Assembly (NCBI RefSeq): GCF_014651955.1
Contig: NZ_BMXW01000005.1
Coordinates: 157,955-221,954 of the forward strand
Direction of reading: 5' to 3'
DNA: 64,000 bases
Source of the DNA: Shewanella fodinae
GTDB lineage: Bacteria > Pseudomonadota > Gammaproteobacteria > Enterobacterales > Shewanellaceae
The notes under the pieces: generated by a model
Database searches by the model: none
What the model was told of the DNA's origin: nothing
What the model saw: only the letters and a program-made list of their open reading frames with translations
Translations under genes and position numbers: made by a program
Shown: piece by piece, positions 43,125 to 54,555 of the stretch
Layout of the letters: each line of letters begins with the position of its first letter
Position numbering within the stretch: position 1 is the first letter of the stretch

Positions 43125-43931
43125 ATGAGTAATAAAGTACATTTAGGCCATACGGCCAGAAAACGCTTTGGTCAGAATTTTCTGACAGACAGTAATATTA
43201 TCAATCGCATTGTTTCCGCGATTGCTCCTGACAATGACCATATCATGGTGGAGATTGGCCCTGGTTTAGCCGCATTGACCGAACCTGTAGCCGAAAGCAT
43301 TGACAGTTTGACTGTTATTGAGCTGGACCGAGACCTAGTAGAGCGATTACAGCATCACCCGATGTTGAAAGATAAGCTAGAAATTCACCAGGGTGACGCG
43401 CTGCAGTTTGATTTCAAACAGCTGCTACGCGATGGCAAGAAGTTAAAAGTGTTTGGCAACCTGCCTTACAACATCTCCACGCCGCTGATGTTTCATCTGT
43501 TTAGTTTTGCTGAACATATCAGCAATATGCATTTTATGTTACAGAAGGAAGTGGTACTAAGGTTATCGGCGGCGCCTGGCAGTAAAACCTATGGACGCTT
43601 GACAGTGATGGCACAGTATTATTGTCAAGTAGTGCCCGTACTAGAAGTGCCGCCGGAGAGTTTCACCCCGCCACCCAAAGTTGATTCTGCCGTGGTCCGC
43701 CTAGTGCCTTATGAGCAGCGACCTTGGCCCTGCAAAGACATTAAATTGCTGGAGAGCATCACCGCTACTGCGTTTAATATGCGCCGCAAGACGTTAAGGA
43801 ACAATCTGAAGCAGTTATTCAGCGATGAAGACTTTTCCTCACTGGGTATTGATGCGGGGCTGCGACCTGAGCAGATAAGTGTTAGTCAATATGTGGCAAT
43901 GGCCAACTATCTGTACAATAAAAGAATCTAG
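43125..43931 (+). CDS. rsmA: 16S rRNA dimethyladenosine transferase
   Basis: KsgA; dimethylates A1518 and A1519 of 16S rRNA as a late step in 30S assembly. [12 protein letters not shown], the SAM motif [14 protein letters not shown] and the catalytic [10 protein letters not shown] are all present. 268 residues. It is 16 bp after pdxA and is followed by an imperfect hairpin before apaG. Confidence 0.97.
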   Translation: MSNKVHLGHTARKRFGQNFLTDSNIINRIVSAIAPDNDHIMVEIGPGLAALTEPVAESIDSLTVIELDRDLVERLQHHPMLKDKLEIHQGDALQFDFKQLLRDGKKLKVFGNLPYNISTPLMFHLFSFAEHISNMHFMLQKEVVLRLSAAPGSKTYGRLTVMAQYYCQVVPVLEVPPESFTPPPKVDSAVVRLVPYEQRPWPCKDIKLLESITATAFNMRRKTLRNNLKQLFSDEDFSSLGIDAGLRPEQISVSQYVAMANYLYNKRI

Positions 43932-43934
43932 ACA

Positions 43935-43960
43935 GCGGGGACGCTTTTTTAGCGTCCCGC
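43935..43960 (+). promoter_or_regulatory. Hairpin between rsmA and apaG
   Basis: GCGGGGACGCT pairs with AGCGTCCCGC around a T-rich loop, with one bulged G. It is not followed by a good T tract, so it is more likely an attenuator or mRNA-stability element than a full terminator. Confidence 0.45.
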
Positions 43961-43993
43961 GTTTCCCCATCAAGTCACACAACAGGAAGGGAA

Positions 43994-44371
43994 ATGGCAC
44001 AGTACAATTCTGTCAGAGTTGAAGTAAAAACCGAGTACATCGCCCATCAGTCTGCGCCCAATGAGGACAGATATCTGTTCAGCTATACCATTACCATCAT
44101 CAATTTGGGTGACGAAAGCGTCACCTTAAAGAGCCGCCACTGGATTATTACTGATGCTAACGGTAAAAAGACAGAAGTACAGGGGGCTGGTGTGGTTGGA
44201 GAAACCCCAAAAATTCAGCCAAACACTGCATACCAATACAGCAGTGGCACAGTGCTTGAAACCCCACTTGGTGTGATGGAAGGTCGTTATCTGATGGAAA
44301 CGGATCAGGGCCGGAGCTTTTATGTTCCCATAAATGCATTTCGCCTGGCTGTACCCGGAATGATCCATTAG
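43994..44371 (+). CDS. apaG: ApaG protein
   Basis: Conserved 125-residue fibronectin-III-like protein found with apaH; function not settled (diadenosine-polyphosphate or metal binding has been suggested). The family core with SRHWIITDANGK, VQGAGVVGETPKI and the following YQYSSGTVLETPLGVMEG is present. The gene lies 14 bp upstream of apaH. Confidence 0.95.
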   Translation: MAQYNSVRVEVKTEYIAHQSAPNEDRYLFSYTITIINLGDESVTLKSRHWIITDANGKKTEVQGAGVVGETPKIQPNTAYQYSSGTVLETPLGVMEGRYLMETDQGRSFYVPINAFRLAVPGMIH

Positions 44372-44384
44372 AAAGGAATGTACT

Positions 44385-45206
44385 GTGGCTAATTATTTTG
44401 TAGGTGACATTCACGGTTGTTTCAGCGAGTTAAAAAAGCTGCTGGAAACCGTGGATTTTAATCAATCAAGGGATGTGCTTTGGTCAGTGGGCGATCTGAT
44501 CGCCAGAGGTTCAGAGTCACTGGCAACACTGCGTTTTTTCGAGCATTTGGACAACGCTGCCAGAATGGTGCTTGGCAACCACGAGCTTAATCTTTTTGGT
44601 ATCAACGCTGGGATACGCACCCCCCGCCCTTCCTGTCAGCTTACTGAGCTTATTGCATCAGACGACTTCCCGCGGTTGCTGGAGTGGTTAAGGTTACAAC
44701 CGCTGCTGCACGAAATGCCTGAACACCAACTACTGATGACTCATGCGGGCATACCACCGCAATGGGATGTAGACACACTACGTCAAGAAGCAACTCGTGT
44801 ATCTGAGGCGTTAAAGCAACCAGACTATCTTGATGTGATCATCAGCCGTATGTATACCGATGCGCCAGAAGGTTGGAACCCAGACCTCGATCATTATGAA
44901 CGGATCCGTTATTGCATAAATGCACTCACCAGAATCCGCTTTTTGTACAGTGATGGTCGTCTAGATTTTGCCTGCAAACTTCCACCAGAAGAATGTGTCG
45001 ATTCTGACCTGAAGCCTTGGTTTCTATTCCCCTCTAAAACCGATAATTACATTAAAGTTTTTGGTCACTGGGCTGCGTTGATGGGTGAAACCGGTAATCC
45101 CAAGATACAAGCCCTAGATACCGGTTGCTGCTGGGATCAGTACCTGACATTATGGCATCTGGAGTCAAATCAAAAAATCACGCAAAAGCGGTTAAAAAAG
45201 AGTTAA
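44385..45206 (+). CDS. apaH: Diadenosine tetraphosphatase
   Basis: Symmetrically hydrolyses Ap4A to two ADP; also removes Np4-type RNA caps. Metallophosphatase motifs: YFVGDIHGC, WSVGDLIARG, LGNHELNLFG and a later MTHAGIPPQWD. The usual GDLxxRG is kept. Start is GTG at 44385 with AAGGA eight bases upstream. 273 residues. Confidence 0.97.
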   Translation: MANYFVGDIHGCFSELKKLLETVDFNQSRDVLWSVGDLIARGSESLATLRFFEHLDNAARMVLGNHELNLFGINAGIRTPRPSCQLTELIASDDFPRLLEWLRLQPLLHEMPEHQLLMTHAGIPPQWDVDTLRQEATRVSEALKQPDYLDVIISRMYTDAPEGWNPDLDHYERIRYCINALTRIRFLYSDGRLDFACKLPPEECVDSDLKPWFLFPSKTDNYIKVFGHWAALMGETGNPKIQALDTGCCWDQYLTLWHLESNQKITQKRLKKS

Positions 45207-45290
45207 ACTAACGCCTTATTCGGCCGATGAACTTGCTATTGCGCCTGATTACCCTCATACAAAAAATAATAATTGTTCCGGAGTAACCCT

Positions 45291-47312
45291 ATGAAGTTGA
45301 ACATGGCCACCCGAGTAATTGCCGGGTTTACGGTAGTGACCCTGTTGCTGCTGATTCTTGGCACAGTTTCCTGGCTGACCAATAATGAGCTAAAGCAAGC
45401 GACGCAGATTACTCAGAAATTAAGTCTGCCAGCGCTAGACACCACCAATGCCTTATCCGAAATTCTCAGCGAACAACAACGACTGATCCTAGTCGCTTTT
45501 CATATTCAGATCTCTTCAAAAATGCCTGAAGTCAATAACAAATTTGCACAACAAAACAGCACATTTGATGATAAATACAACACGCTGATATCACTATTGC
45601 AGGGCAGAGAAGAGATCCAAAGCATCCTGCCAGAGGTTAACAGCAGTTACCAAGAATTCACTGGCCTTGGTAAGAGAATGATGGATAACAAACTGCAAGC
45701 ACTGCAGTTGCAAGAAGGTTTGATAAAAACCCGCGATCAGTTGGATTCTGAGTCCGATGATGCCGGTTCATTATTGCTGGACCTGGTAGATATGGAAAAC
45801 GCCAGCGATGCAACCAAACGAGATATTGCCGCTGCCGCATCTTCTGTCGACAGCAGTATCACCAGCATCGTCAGCACGGTTTATGATCTGGTTGCCACCA
45901 CGGAGCAGAGTAAGTATGAACTGATCAATAAAGAACTCGGCTACATTATTGGCGAGGCGCAAACTAAACTCGACTATATTGGTCGTCACGGTGATGGCGT
46001 AGTCAAACCAGAAGTCCTGAAAGCCATCAATCAACAAACAGCGAAAATCTTTAAGTTGCTGCAGGGCAGCGGCTCCATCCAAGAGAGAAAAGGTCAACAA
46101 GTACAACTGTTACTGAGTACTAGTAAAGATTTGGAGCAGTCCGAAGCATTAAAAGGTAATGCTGTTAATGCAATGAAACATCTCTCCACTGCAATTGAAA
46201 AGCTGTCGAATGATGTCAATGCCAATATCCTCAATAGCATTAACTCTGCCAGCATTAAAACGTTAATGGTGGTCATTATTGCGATTCTGGTTGCCATTGG
46301 TGTTAGTATCGCAGTCATCCGACCTTTAACAACAGCACTTAAGCAGATTAACCATGCCCTAAGTGTGGTGGCATCAGGGGATCTGACTCATAAACTCGAC
46401 GATTCAGGACATGACGAGTTTGCTGAATTGTCCCGCAACTGCAACCGACTCGTCGACAGTTTACGGCAGCTTATCACCGGTATTTTAGATCGGTCTAATC
46501 AACTGGCGGCGGCGGCAGAAGAAACCTCTGCTATTACGTCTCAAACCACGGTGAGTATTCAGGAGCAAAAAGGCCAAGTGGTTCAGGCAGCTACTGCTAC
46601 CACAGAGTTAAGTTCCAGTGCCCAACAGGTATCCTTGAGTGCTGACCATGCGTTGGCGCAAATCAAGAAAGCGGATGAGCAAGCGCAAAATATGCACGGC
46701 ATCGCGGAAGAAAATCGCCATACAATTGAATCACTTGCCAACGAAGTTGCCAAAGCCGCCAAGGTGATCAATAAAGTTCACTCTGACAGTGGTGCGATTG
46801 GCTCTATCTTAGATGTTATCCGAGGTGTTGCTGAGCAAACAAATCTGCTGGCGTTGAATGCGGCCATTGAAGCAGCACGAGCAGGTGAACAAGGCCGTGG
46901 TTTTGCGGTAGTTGCCGATGAAGTCCGTAGCCTTGCATCCCGGACGCAGCAATCCACTGCAGAAATTCAACAGATGATTGAAGTACTGCAAAAAGGCACT
47001 AAAGAAGCAGTAAGCGTCATGGAATTTGGTCAATCACAGGCACAACTCTGCGTTGAGAAAAACGAACAGTCGAACAACGCGCTGCTGGCCATCAGCGATT
47101 CGGTTCGCCAAGCACATGATGCGGGAACTCAAATTGCTGGCGCCGCGCAAGAACAGAATCTGGTCAGTCAGCAAGTTTCAGAGAAACTGGAGCATATCGC
47201 CCAGATTTCCGAAGAGACCGCTACCGGAGCCGATCAGACTGCACAATCCAGTCATCAGGTTGCAAAACTAGCTGAAGAACTGCAGCTGTCTGTACGAGAA
47301 TTCAACGTATAA
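45291..47312 (+). CDS. Methyl-accepting chemotaxis protein
   Basis: 673-residue chemoreceptor. TM1 (about 10-30), a long periplasmic all-helical sensor of about 285 residues, TM2 (about 318-340), HAMP, then the signalling domain with the hairpin tip [20 protein letters not shown]. The large helical sensor is of the HBM (helical bimodular) kind by size and composition; the ligand is unknown. GGAG lies eight bases before the ATG at 45291. It is inserted between apaH and folA, which are neighbours in E. coli. A terminator follows. Confidence 0.93.
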   Translation: MKLNMATRVIAGFTVVTLLLLILGTVSWLTNNELKQATQITQKLSLPALDTTNALSEILSEQQRLILVAFHIQISSKMPEVNNKFAQQNSTFDDKYNTLISLLQGREEIQSILPEVNSSYQEFTGLGKRMMDNKLQALQLQEGLIKTRDQLDSESDDAGSLLLDLVDMENASDATKRDIAAAASSVDSSITSIVSTVYDLVATTEQSKYELINKELGYIIGEAQTKLDYIGRHGDGVVKPEVLKAINQQTAKIFKLLQGSGSIQERKGQQVQLLLSTSKDLEQSEALKGNAVNAMKHLSTAIEKLSNDVNANILNSINSASIKTLMVVIIAILVAIGVSIAVIRPLTTALKQINHALSVVASGDLTHKLDDSGHDEFAELSRNCNRLVDSLRQLITGILDRSNQLAAAAEETSAITSQTTVSIQEQKGQVVQAATATTELSSSAQQVSLSADHALAQIKKADEQAQNMHGIAEENRHTIESLANEVAKAAKVINKVHSDSGAIGSILDVIRGVAEQTNLLALNAAIEAARAGEQGRGFAVVADEVRSLASRTQQSTAEIQQMIEVLQKGTKEAVSVMEFGQSQAQLCVEKNEQSNNALLAISDSVRQAHDAGTQIAGAAQEQNLVSQQVSEKLEHIAQISEETATGADQTAQSSHQVAKLAEELQLSVREFNV

Positions 47313-47329
47313 AAATACGACGCACAACT

Positions 47330-47360
47330 AAAAAGCCGCTCAAAAAGCGGCTTTTTATTT
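47330..47360 (+). terminator. Bidirectional terminator after the chemoreceptor
   Basis: A perfect 11-bp stem AAAAAGCCGCT/AGCGGCTTTTT with loop CAAAA. It lies between convergent genes and can act for both. Confidence 0.9.
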
Positions 47361-47375
47361 TTCTGAGGTCAGGGA

Positions 47376-47789
47376 TTAATCTTCTTCCCCACCGCTACCG
47401 CCTAAACGATCTTTAATCGCCGCAGTAATTGCACCGCTGCTAAAGCCATTGGCCTCGGCCCAGGCCAGAATGGTTTTACCGTCAGATTCGGCCACTCCGA
47501 GTTCATTAGTTGACAATCGTTTAGCAACAAACTCACCCGTTTCCTCAGCTTTGGCCAAGTACGCAGTTCGTAATAAGCTATTGCCATCACACACAATGCC
47601 CTGATATACGTTACGTAGTTTTACACGATTTTCCTTAAGCTTTTTACGCAATCGATTCTTGTCATTTGATTTCACATAATCGCAAATACTGGCAATCAAC
47701 GCGACATCGTCAGCAGCCTTTGCTGGCGCAGGTATTGAGATCGAGGATACAGCGACCAACGCAGCTATAGCCACAGGGAACAGACGCAT
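47376..47789 (-). CDS. DUF3718 exported protein
   Basis: About 137 residues. A signal peptide ends near PAKAADDVALIASICDYVKS; the mature part has two Cys and the pattern of the DUF3718 family common in Shewanella. It ends in a Gly/Glu/Asp tail. ATG 47789 is used over the one immediately before it because AAGGAG has better spacing. Function unknown. Confidence 0.82.
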   Translation of the reverse strand: MRLFPVAIAALVAVSSISIPAPAKAADDVALIASICDYVKSNDKNRLRKKLKENRVKLRNVYQGIVCDGNSLLRTAYLAKAEETGEFVAKRLSTNELGVAESDGKTILAWAEANGFSSGAITAAIKDRLGGSGGEED

Positions 47790-47869
47790 CATTCACTCCT
47801 TAAGTTTTTATAGTTTTGTTTACCAGCTATTGCCGGCCTCATACAGGGTATTAAAAATACACGCCAAAT

Positions 47870-48352
47870 TTAACACTTTTTAACGTATTTTAAAAAGTGA
47901 AATTCCAGTCCATTAGCGCTGATCCCTGAATCGTCGGAGGATTTGACCCACTGACCATCATCCCAGAAGGGGAAATAAGTATCGCCGTCCACATCCAATG
48001 AAATTTGCGTTAAATAAAGTATGTCTGCACAAGGCAGCGCTTCAGCGTATAACTGCCCACCGCCAATAATCATCAATTCATCGCATACATTGGCTTGGTC
48101 AAATGCCTCAGATAGAGAGCTCACCATGGTCACCCCAGGAATTGTCATATCACTGTTGCGGGTGATAACGATATTCTGTCTGCCTGGGAGCGGTTTACCA
48201 ATAGACTCATATGTCCGCCGCCCCATCACTACTGGCTTACCCATGGTCACCTGTTTAAAATGTCGCAGATCCTCCGGCAAATGCCAAGGCATCTGGTTAT
48301 CCTTACCGATGACACGATTATTGGCCATTGCGGCTATCAAGGCGATTCGCAT
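47870..48352 (-). CDS. folA: Dihydrofolate reductase
   Basis: NADPH-dependent reduction of dihydrofolate; the trimethoprim target. 160 residues. The family motif IALIAAMANNRVIGKDNQMPWHLP (seen in part), GKPVVMGRRTYESIG and LMIIGGGQLYAEAL are clear. The catalytic Asp/Glu position reads Glu in LPEDLRHFK, and the Trp-containing loop is normal. Confidence 0.97.
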   Translation of the reverse strand: MRIALIAAMANNRVIGKDNQMPWHLPEDLRHFKQVTMGKPVVMGRRTYESIGKPLPGRQNIVITRNSDMTIPGVTMVSSLSEAFDQANVCDELMIIGGGQLYAEALPCADILYLTQISLDVDGDTYFPFWDDGQWVKSSDDSGISANGLEFHFLKYVKKC

Positions 48353-48373
48353 GAAGACTCCGTAGCTATCGAG

Positions 48374-48844
48374 TTAAATAATCGGACGAGTTCGATAATA
48401 CACCAATGATGGCATCGCCAATCCAACCGACAATGCTCCCAGAATAAACACCGTTTTAACGCCATTAAGCACGACCTGATTCAAAACGTCTGGGCGAACT
48501 TCTGAATGAGCGGCCAACTCCACTAACGCGATAACAGTGTTATAAGCATATGAGCCGGGGATCATCGGAATAATGGCCGCAACGCCATACAACAGTGGAG
48601 GCGCCAGATGGCGCTTGGCAAACATGATAGTCATAATGCCAATCAGCGCCGCAGCCATAAAAGTGGCCCATTCAATAGGTACTGACAAAAACTGCATTAA
48701 TAGAGTACGAAAACAGTGACCAACGGCACCAGCCAAAGCGCAATAAGGTAAAAAACGCCGTGGCACATTGAACAGCATGGCAAAGCCAACGGCAGGAAAT
48801 GAGGAAAAAAAAGCATCATCAGCGAGTTTAAGCAATAGTTCCAT
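48374..48844 (-). CDS. yjjB: ThrE-family exporter subunit, YjjB-like (DUF3815)
   Basis: Small subunit of a split ThrE-type exporter. About 156 residues with four to five membrane segments, including the PMIPGSYAYNTVIALVE motif. The start (ATG 48844) overlaps the yjjP stop by one base. In E. coli YjjP and YjjB together export succinate; whether that substrate holds here is unknown. Confidence 0.88.
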   Translation of the reverse strand: MELLLKLADDAFFSSFPAVGFAMLFNVPRRFLPYCALAGAVGHCFRTLLMQFLSVPIEWATFMAAALIGIMTIMFAKRHLAPPLLYGVAAIIPMIPGSYAYNTVIALVELAAHSEVRPDVLNQVVLNGVKTVFILGALSVGLAMPSLVYYRTRPII

Positions 48845-49605
48845 CACTTCAACAATCCCCCTAATTGCATAGCGATGGTGATACCAATCACCGATGCAAC
48901 CGTCATCAGCGTTGCCTGCCCCCAACGAGCAATACCTACATTCATATGGCCTTTAACCATATCCGATATGGCATTAATCATTGGAAACCCCGGCACTAAC
49001 ATCAATACCGAGGCAGCGACAGCAAGCCTAGGAGTAGCCGTTAATGGATACATAAAACCCACTTGAGCCAGCACACTAGTGACAAAGGCAGTCACGGCGA
49101 AATTTACCAGCACATTAAAGTGCTTTGCCGCCATCGCCAGACGTACATACATGCCGACAGCAGCGGCCAGGAAAGTGATAAAACATGCCGCAGCATCACC
49201 ACCAGACAGATGGCAAAAACTACCACAGGATAGTGCTACCGATGGGATAAGGACCCAATTCGGATAGGTACGAGGGTGAATATGCGCCAATCTTTTGCGC
49301 ACGTCATTAGGACCATACAGCCCCTTTTCTGTCAGCAGACAGATCCGCTGTAACTCACAAACCACCGCCATATTGATGCCATGTTGCCGAATACGTCTGG
49401 TCGTGGTGACACACCGCCCATGGACCAGACTGGTCAACACCAGTGAATTTGATGAGATAGATAGTTCGACACTAGCTAGCCCCAGTGCTTGTCCTAAGCG
49501 CTGGCTCAGTTCTTCCACTAAGTCAGACTCGGCACCATAGGCCAGCAAAAGCTGCGCAGCCCGGACTACCTGCCGGGTGATATCATTTTGGGTATCAGCG
49601 TACAC
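48844..49605 (-). CDS. yjjP: ThrE-family exporter subunit, YjjP-like (DUF1212)
   Basis: 253-residue partner of YjjB. A cytoplasmic N-terminal domain with LLLAYGAESDLVEELSQRLG and SISSNSLVLTS, then four to five membrane segments including LVPGFPMINAISDMVKGH. Start is GTG 49605; the N-terminus aligns well with E. coli YjjP. It is divergent from nothing: obg ends just upstream on the same strand. Confidence 0.88.
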   Translation of the reverse strand: MYADTQNDITRQVVRAAQLLLAYGAESDLVEELSQRLGQALGLASVELSISSNSLVLTSLVHGRCVTTTRRIRQHGINMAVVCELQRICLLTEKGLYGPNDVRKRLAHIHPRTYPNWVLIPSVALSCGSFCHLSGGDAAACFITFLAAAVGMYVRLAMAAKHFNVLVNFAVTAFVTSVLAQVGFMYPLTATPRLAVAASVLMLVPGFPMINAISDMVKGHMNVGIARWGQATLMTVASVIGITIAMQLGGLLK

Positions 49606-49632
49606 AGGAGTTCAGGCTCTCTTTATCAGCGA

Positions 49633-50829
<1,197 letters not shown>

Positions 50830-50870
50830 TTATATCTGTTAAATCCGGTTGGCACCAAAAAACAAATTAA

Positions 50871-50903
50871 CCAAAACAAAAGCCCCACCAATGGCGGGGC
50901 TTT
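50871..50903 (-). terminator. Rho-independent terminator after rpmA
   Basis: AAAGCCCC/GGGGCTTT plus an inner CC/GG pair, followed on the minus strand by a T-rich run (TTTTGTTTTGG). It lies 17 bases beyond the rpmA stop, separating it from obg. Confidence 0.85.
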
Positions 50904-50920
50904 GCAGCAAAGGTTGAAGA

Positions 50921-51178
<258 letters not shown>

Positions 51179-51190
51179 TCAGACTCCTAA

Positions 51191-51502
51191 TTAAGCATTG
51201 ATTGCAGTGATTTTAACTTCAGTGAACCACTGACGGTGGCCCATTTTCTTCTCGTGGTGTTTACGACGACGAAACTTCTGAATAGTTACTTTTTCGTCAC
51301 GACCGTGGCTTACAACGGTAGCAAGCACTTTGCCACCAGCGACCAACGGAGTGCCAACTTTTACGTCTTCACCATTAGCAACCAACAATACCTGGTCAAA
51401 TTCAATGGTTTCACCTGTAGCAACTTCAATTTTTTCCAAGCGTACAGTGTGACCTTCAGCAACACGGTGCTGCTTACCACCACTTTGAAAAACAGCGTAC
51501 AT
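51191..51502 (-). CDS. rplU: 50S ribosomal protein bL21
   Basis: 103 residues beginning [17 protein letters not shown] and with the C-terminal [19 protein letters not shown] typical of bL21. First gene of rplU-rpmA and divergent from ispB. Confidence 0.99.
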   Translation of the reverse strand: MYAVFQSGGKQHRVAEGHTVRLEKIEVATGETIEFDQVLLVANGEDVKVGTPLVAGGKVLATVVSHGRDEKVTIQKFRRRKHHEKKMGHRQWFTEVKITAINA

Positions 51503-51762
51503 AGCTATTTTACTCCGAAATTCCTAACACACCGGCCGTTTGCTGGTCCGGGTGCTACAAAAACTTTAATGACAATGGGCGCGGATTCTACGCGAAGAAT
51601 TGCTAGCTGGCAAGTCCAAAATGGGCAAGATCAAAAAAAGCTAAGGTTATCGCCCACAAACGCTGCTTAACTACTGTCTTATACAATTATTTTAGGTAAA
51701 CTTGCGTACATTATAACACTTTATCGGGGCTCTCATGCGGTCCCGCTCAATCAGAGTCTACT
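51503..51762. promoter_or_regulatory. Divergent promoter region between rplU and ispB
   Basis: 260 bp with no gene. A perfect TATAAT on the minus strand lies near 51711-51717, suited to rplU, without a good -35. The ispB promoter should be in the same AT-rich stretch. Confidence 0.45.
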
Positions 51763-52734
51763 ATGGATTTAACCATTATCCGTCAGCTGGCTGATGCGGA
51801 TATGCAGGCAGTCAACCAACTGATATACAAGCAGCTGGAATCCGATGTTGCACTGATCAATCAATTAGGTTTTTACATTATTAACGGTGGTGGTAAAAGA
51901 ATGCGCCCACTGTTATCGGTATTGGCCGCCAGAGCTATTGGTTATGAAGGTCAAGCTCATCTTAAGTTGGCCGCAATCGTCGAATTTATCCATACAGCTT
52001 CTTTATTGCACGATGATGTCGTCGATGAGTCTACATTGCGGCGTGGCAGAGAAACCGCTAACTCGTTATTTGGCAACAGTGCCAGCGTGCTGGTGGGCGA
52101 TTTTCTTTATACCCGAGCGTTTCAAATGATGACCGAATTGGACTCGATGGTAGTACTTAAAGTACTGGCTGACACCACCAATGTACTCGCTGAAGGTGAA
52201 GTATTGCAGTTGATGAACTGTAACGATCCCGATACCACAGAAGCCAGCTACATGCGCGTCATCTATTGTAAAACAGCCAAGTTGTTTGAAGCCGCGACTC
52301 GTTTAGCCGGTGTATTGGCAAAGTGTCCCCAAGAATTAGAACAAGCACTTGCTGACTACGGGAAGTATCTCGGCACGGCGTTCCAGTTAACTGACGATCT
52401 GCTGGATTACACCGCGGAAACAGAAGAGTTAGGGAAGAATATCGGTGACGATTTAGCCGAAGGAAAACCCACATTACCACTAATATATGCGATGGCTCAC
52501 GGTGATGAGCATGCCAAGCAGGTCATCCGCAAAGCCATTGAAGAAGGTAATGGCACTGAACACATCGAAACTATTGTTGAGACGCTAAATACCTGCGGTG
52601 CACTTGAATACACTTATCAGCGTGCATTACAGGAAGCCGATAATGCCATCAGTGCCATCGATATCTTACCGGATAGCGATTTTAAACAAGCGTTGATAAG
52701 TCTTGCTAAAATAGCAGTTTCACGCAGTCACTAA
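51763..52734 (+). CDS. ispB: Octaprenyl diphosphate synthase
   Basis: Makes the isoprenoid tail of ubiquinone/menaquinone. Both Asp-rich motifs are present: LLHDDVVDEST near residue 83 and LTDDLLDYT near residue 210. GGGKRMRPLL is the first-region motif. 323 residues, the family length. Divergent from rplU, as in most gammaproteobacteria. Confidence 0.96.
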   Translation: MDLTIIRQLADADMQAVNQLIYKQLESDVALINQLGFYIINGGGKRMRPLLSVLAARAIGYEGQAHLKLAAIVEFIHTASLLHDDVVDESTLRRGRETANSLFGNSASVLVGDFLYTRAFQMMTELDSMVVLKVLADTTNVLAEGEVLQLMNCNDPDTTEASYMRVIYCKTAKLFEAATRLAGVLAKCPQELEQALADYGKYLGTAFQLTDDLLDYTAETEELGKNIGDDLAEGKPTLPLIYAMAHGDEHAKQVIRKAIEEGNGTEHIETIVETLNTCGALEYTYQRALQEADNAISAIDILPDSDFKQALISLAKIAVSRSH

Positions 52735-52766
52735 CCAGTAATTGATAAATTTATTGGTTATCTGAT

Positions 52767-52795
52767 AAAAAAAGCGGCTTTTAGCCGCTTTTTTT
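52767..52795 (+). terminator. Bidirectional terminator between ispB and mdh
   Basis: A perfect 13-bp stem AAAAAAAGCGGCT/AGCCGCTTTTTTT with a three-base loop, between convergent genes. Confidence 0.93.
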
Positions 52796-52815
52796 ATGTT
52801 TAATGAACAACAACG

Positions 52816-53751
52816 CTACTTTACAAAATCTACGCCTAACTGAATGTCAGCTTTCAGGGTATCGAGCATACTGTCGCGAGCCTGGACTTCGAACGCACTC
52901 AGCTCACCGACTGCCAGTATCTTCTCTATCCCCTGCTTACCCAACAGCACGGGTTGCGCGAACAGTGGCGCATACTCACTGTCGCCGGCAATATAGGCAC
53001 ATTCAACCACATTGGTTTCGCCCTGCAACCCTCGTATTAGTGACATACAGAAACGGAAAGCCGCCTGCCCCATGGATAAAGTAGCGCTGCCACCACCAGC
53101 TTTAGCTTCTACCACTTCAGTACCGGCATTCTGGATACGTTTTGTCAAAGCGGCAACTTCTTCATCGGTGAAACTGACGCCTTCAACCTGCGATAATAAT
53201 GGCAAAATAGTGACACCACTATGACCACCAATAACGTTCACTTTTACATCTGCAACATCCAGTCCTTTAAGTTCAGCAATGAAAGTTTCTGAACGAATAA
53301 CGTCGAGGGTGGTGACACCGAACAGACGATTCTTATCATAAACTCCGGCTTTTTTTAGTACTTCGGCGGCAATAGCCACTGTGGTATTCACAGGATTAGT
53401 GATAATGCCAATCAACGCTGAGGGACAAACTACCGCAACTTTCTCAACCAGATTGCGCACAATTCCCGCATTAATGTTGAATAGATCAGAACGATCCATG
53501 CCGGGCTTACGGGCGACGCCTGCAGATATAAGCACAACGTCAGCACCAACCAATGCCGGAGAAGGATCTTCGCCTGCAAAACCTTTCACAGTAACTGCAG
53601 TTGGGATATGGCTCAAATCTACGGCGACACCTGGTGTGACCGGCGCAATGTCATACAGTGATAATTCAGAACCAGCAGGCAGCTGGGTTTTTAACAGCAG
53701 GGCGAGGGCCTGACCAATACCACCAGCGGCGCCAAGTACAGCAACTTTCAT
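52816..53751 (-). CDS. mdh: Malate dehydrogenase
   Basis: NAD-dependent TCA-cycle enzyme. [19 protein letters not shown] is the nucleotide fold; substrate Arg residues lie in [14 protein letters not shown]; catalytic His in [15 protein letters not shown] 53751 gives 311 residues (E. coli 312) and has GGAGAG upstream. Divergent from argR, a common arrangement. Confidence 0.98.
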   Translation of the reverse strand: MKVAVLGAAGGIGQALALLLKTQLPAGSELSLYDIAPVTPGVAVDLSHIPTAVTVKGFAGEDPSPALVGADVVLISAGVARKPGMDRSDLFNINAGIVRNLVEKVAVVCPSALIGIITNPVNTTVAIAAEVLKKAGVYDKNRLFGVTTLDVIRSETFIAELKGLDVADVKVNVIGGHSGVTILPLLSQVEGVSFTDEEVAALTKRIQNAGTEVVEAKAGGGSATLSMGQAAFRFCMSLIRGLQGETNVVECAYIAGDSEYAPLFAQPVLLGKQGIEKILAVGELSAFEVQARDSMLDTLKADIQLGVDFVK

Positions 53752-53929
53752 AGTACTCTCCGTCATTCTCGGGATTTATGTGACATAGATCTTGTTTTAT
53801 CGTGGCCAAAATCTATGACATTGACCATTAAATAGCAATTATCCATTAGTCACATAACCCTTTATAAAGATTCAGTTCCTTCACGGCAAACTAACGTTTC
53901 TATCCCACGGCCACTACAACTTGATCAAT

Positions 53930-53947
53930 ATTGAATTTTTATTCATG
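53930..53947 (+). promoter_or_regulatory. ARG box (ArgR operator) upstream of argR
   Basis: TGAATTTTTATTCA is a perfect palindromic match to the ArgR consensus (TGAAT, four A/T, ATTCA). It lies 80 bases before argR and just upstream of its -35, suggesting autoregulation. A second, degenerate box may follow at about 53951-53968. Confidence 0.8.
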
Positions 53948-53962
53948 AAAAATGACTATTCC

Positions 53963-53991
53963 TTGACAATAAAACGTTCAATATGCACTAT
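53963..53991 (+). promoter_or_regulatory. argR promoter
   Basis: A perfect -35 TTGACA at 53963-53968, 17 bases, then CACTAT at 53986-53991 as a moderate -10. The -35 falls in the second, weaker ARG box, so ArgR binding would block it. Confidence 0.6.
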
Positions 53992-54026
53992 GGCCCGATC
54001 AGGATGAATAGAGACCCGGAACAAAC

Positions 54027-54497
54027 ATGACCGTAACCAAGAACCAAGACGATCTTATCAGGACGTTCAAGGCAATTTTAAAAGAAGAACGCTTTGGGTC
54101 GCAGAGCGAAATAGTTACTGCACTGCAGACTGAGGGCTTCTCAAACATCAATCAGTCCAAAGTCTCGCGGATGCTGAGTAAGTTTGGTGCGGTACGGACC
54201 CGAAATGCCAAACAAGAGATGGTTTACTGTCTTCCCGCTGAATTGGGCGTCCCTACGGCTGGTAGTCCGTTGAAAAATCTAGTACTCGATGTTGACCATA
54301 ATCAAGCCATGATTGTCGTCCGCACCAGTCCTGGCGCCGCACAACTGATTGCTCGATTGCTCGACTCTATCGGCAAACCCGAGGGAATATTGGGCACTAT
54401 CGCTGGCGACGATACCATATTTATCTGCCCGTCGAGTATCAAAGCGATTGAAGATACATTGGAAACAGTGAAATCTCTTTTTAATTATGCAGATTAA
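54027..54497 (+). CDS. argR: Arginine repressor ArgR
   Basis: Arginine-responsive hexameric repressor of arginine genes and carAB. N-terminal winged helix with [20 protein letters not shown] and [18 protein letters not shown]-terminal arginine-binding domain with [13 protein letters not shown]. 156 residues, the same as E. coli. A perfect ARG box stands upstream. Confidence 0.98.
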   Translation: MTVTKNQDDLIRTFKAILKEERFGSQSEIVTALQTEGFSNINQSKVSRMLSKFGAVRTRNAKQEMVYCLPAELGVPTAGSPLKNLVLDVDHNQAMIVVRTSPGAAQLIARLLDSIGKPEGILGTIAGDDTIFICPSSIKAIEDTLETVKSLFNYAD

Positions 54498-54511
54498 CCA
54501 CATAATTAAAC

Positions 54512-54540
54512 AAAAAACGCACCATTAAGGTGCGTTTTTT
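54512..54540 (+). terminator. Bidirectional terminator between argR and the Dyp peroxidase
   Basis: A perfect 12-bp stem AAAAAACGCACC/GGTGCGTTTTTT with loop ATTAA. Confidence 0.92.
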
Positions 54541-54555
54541 GTTTCTGTGGCGAAA

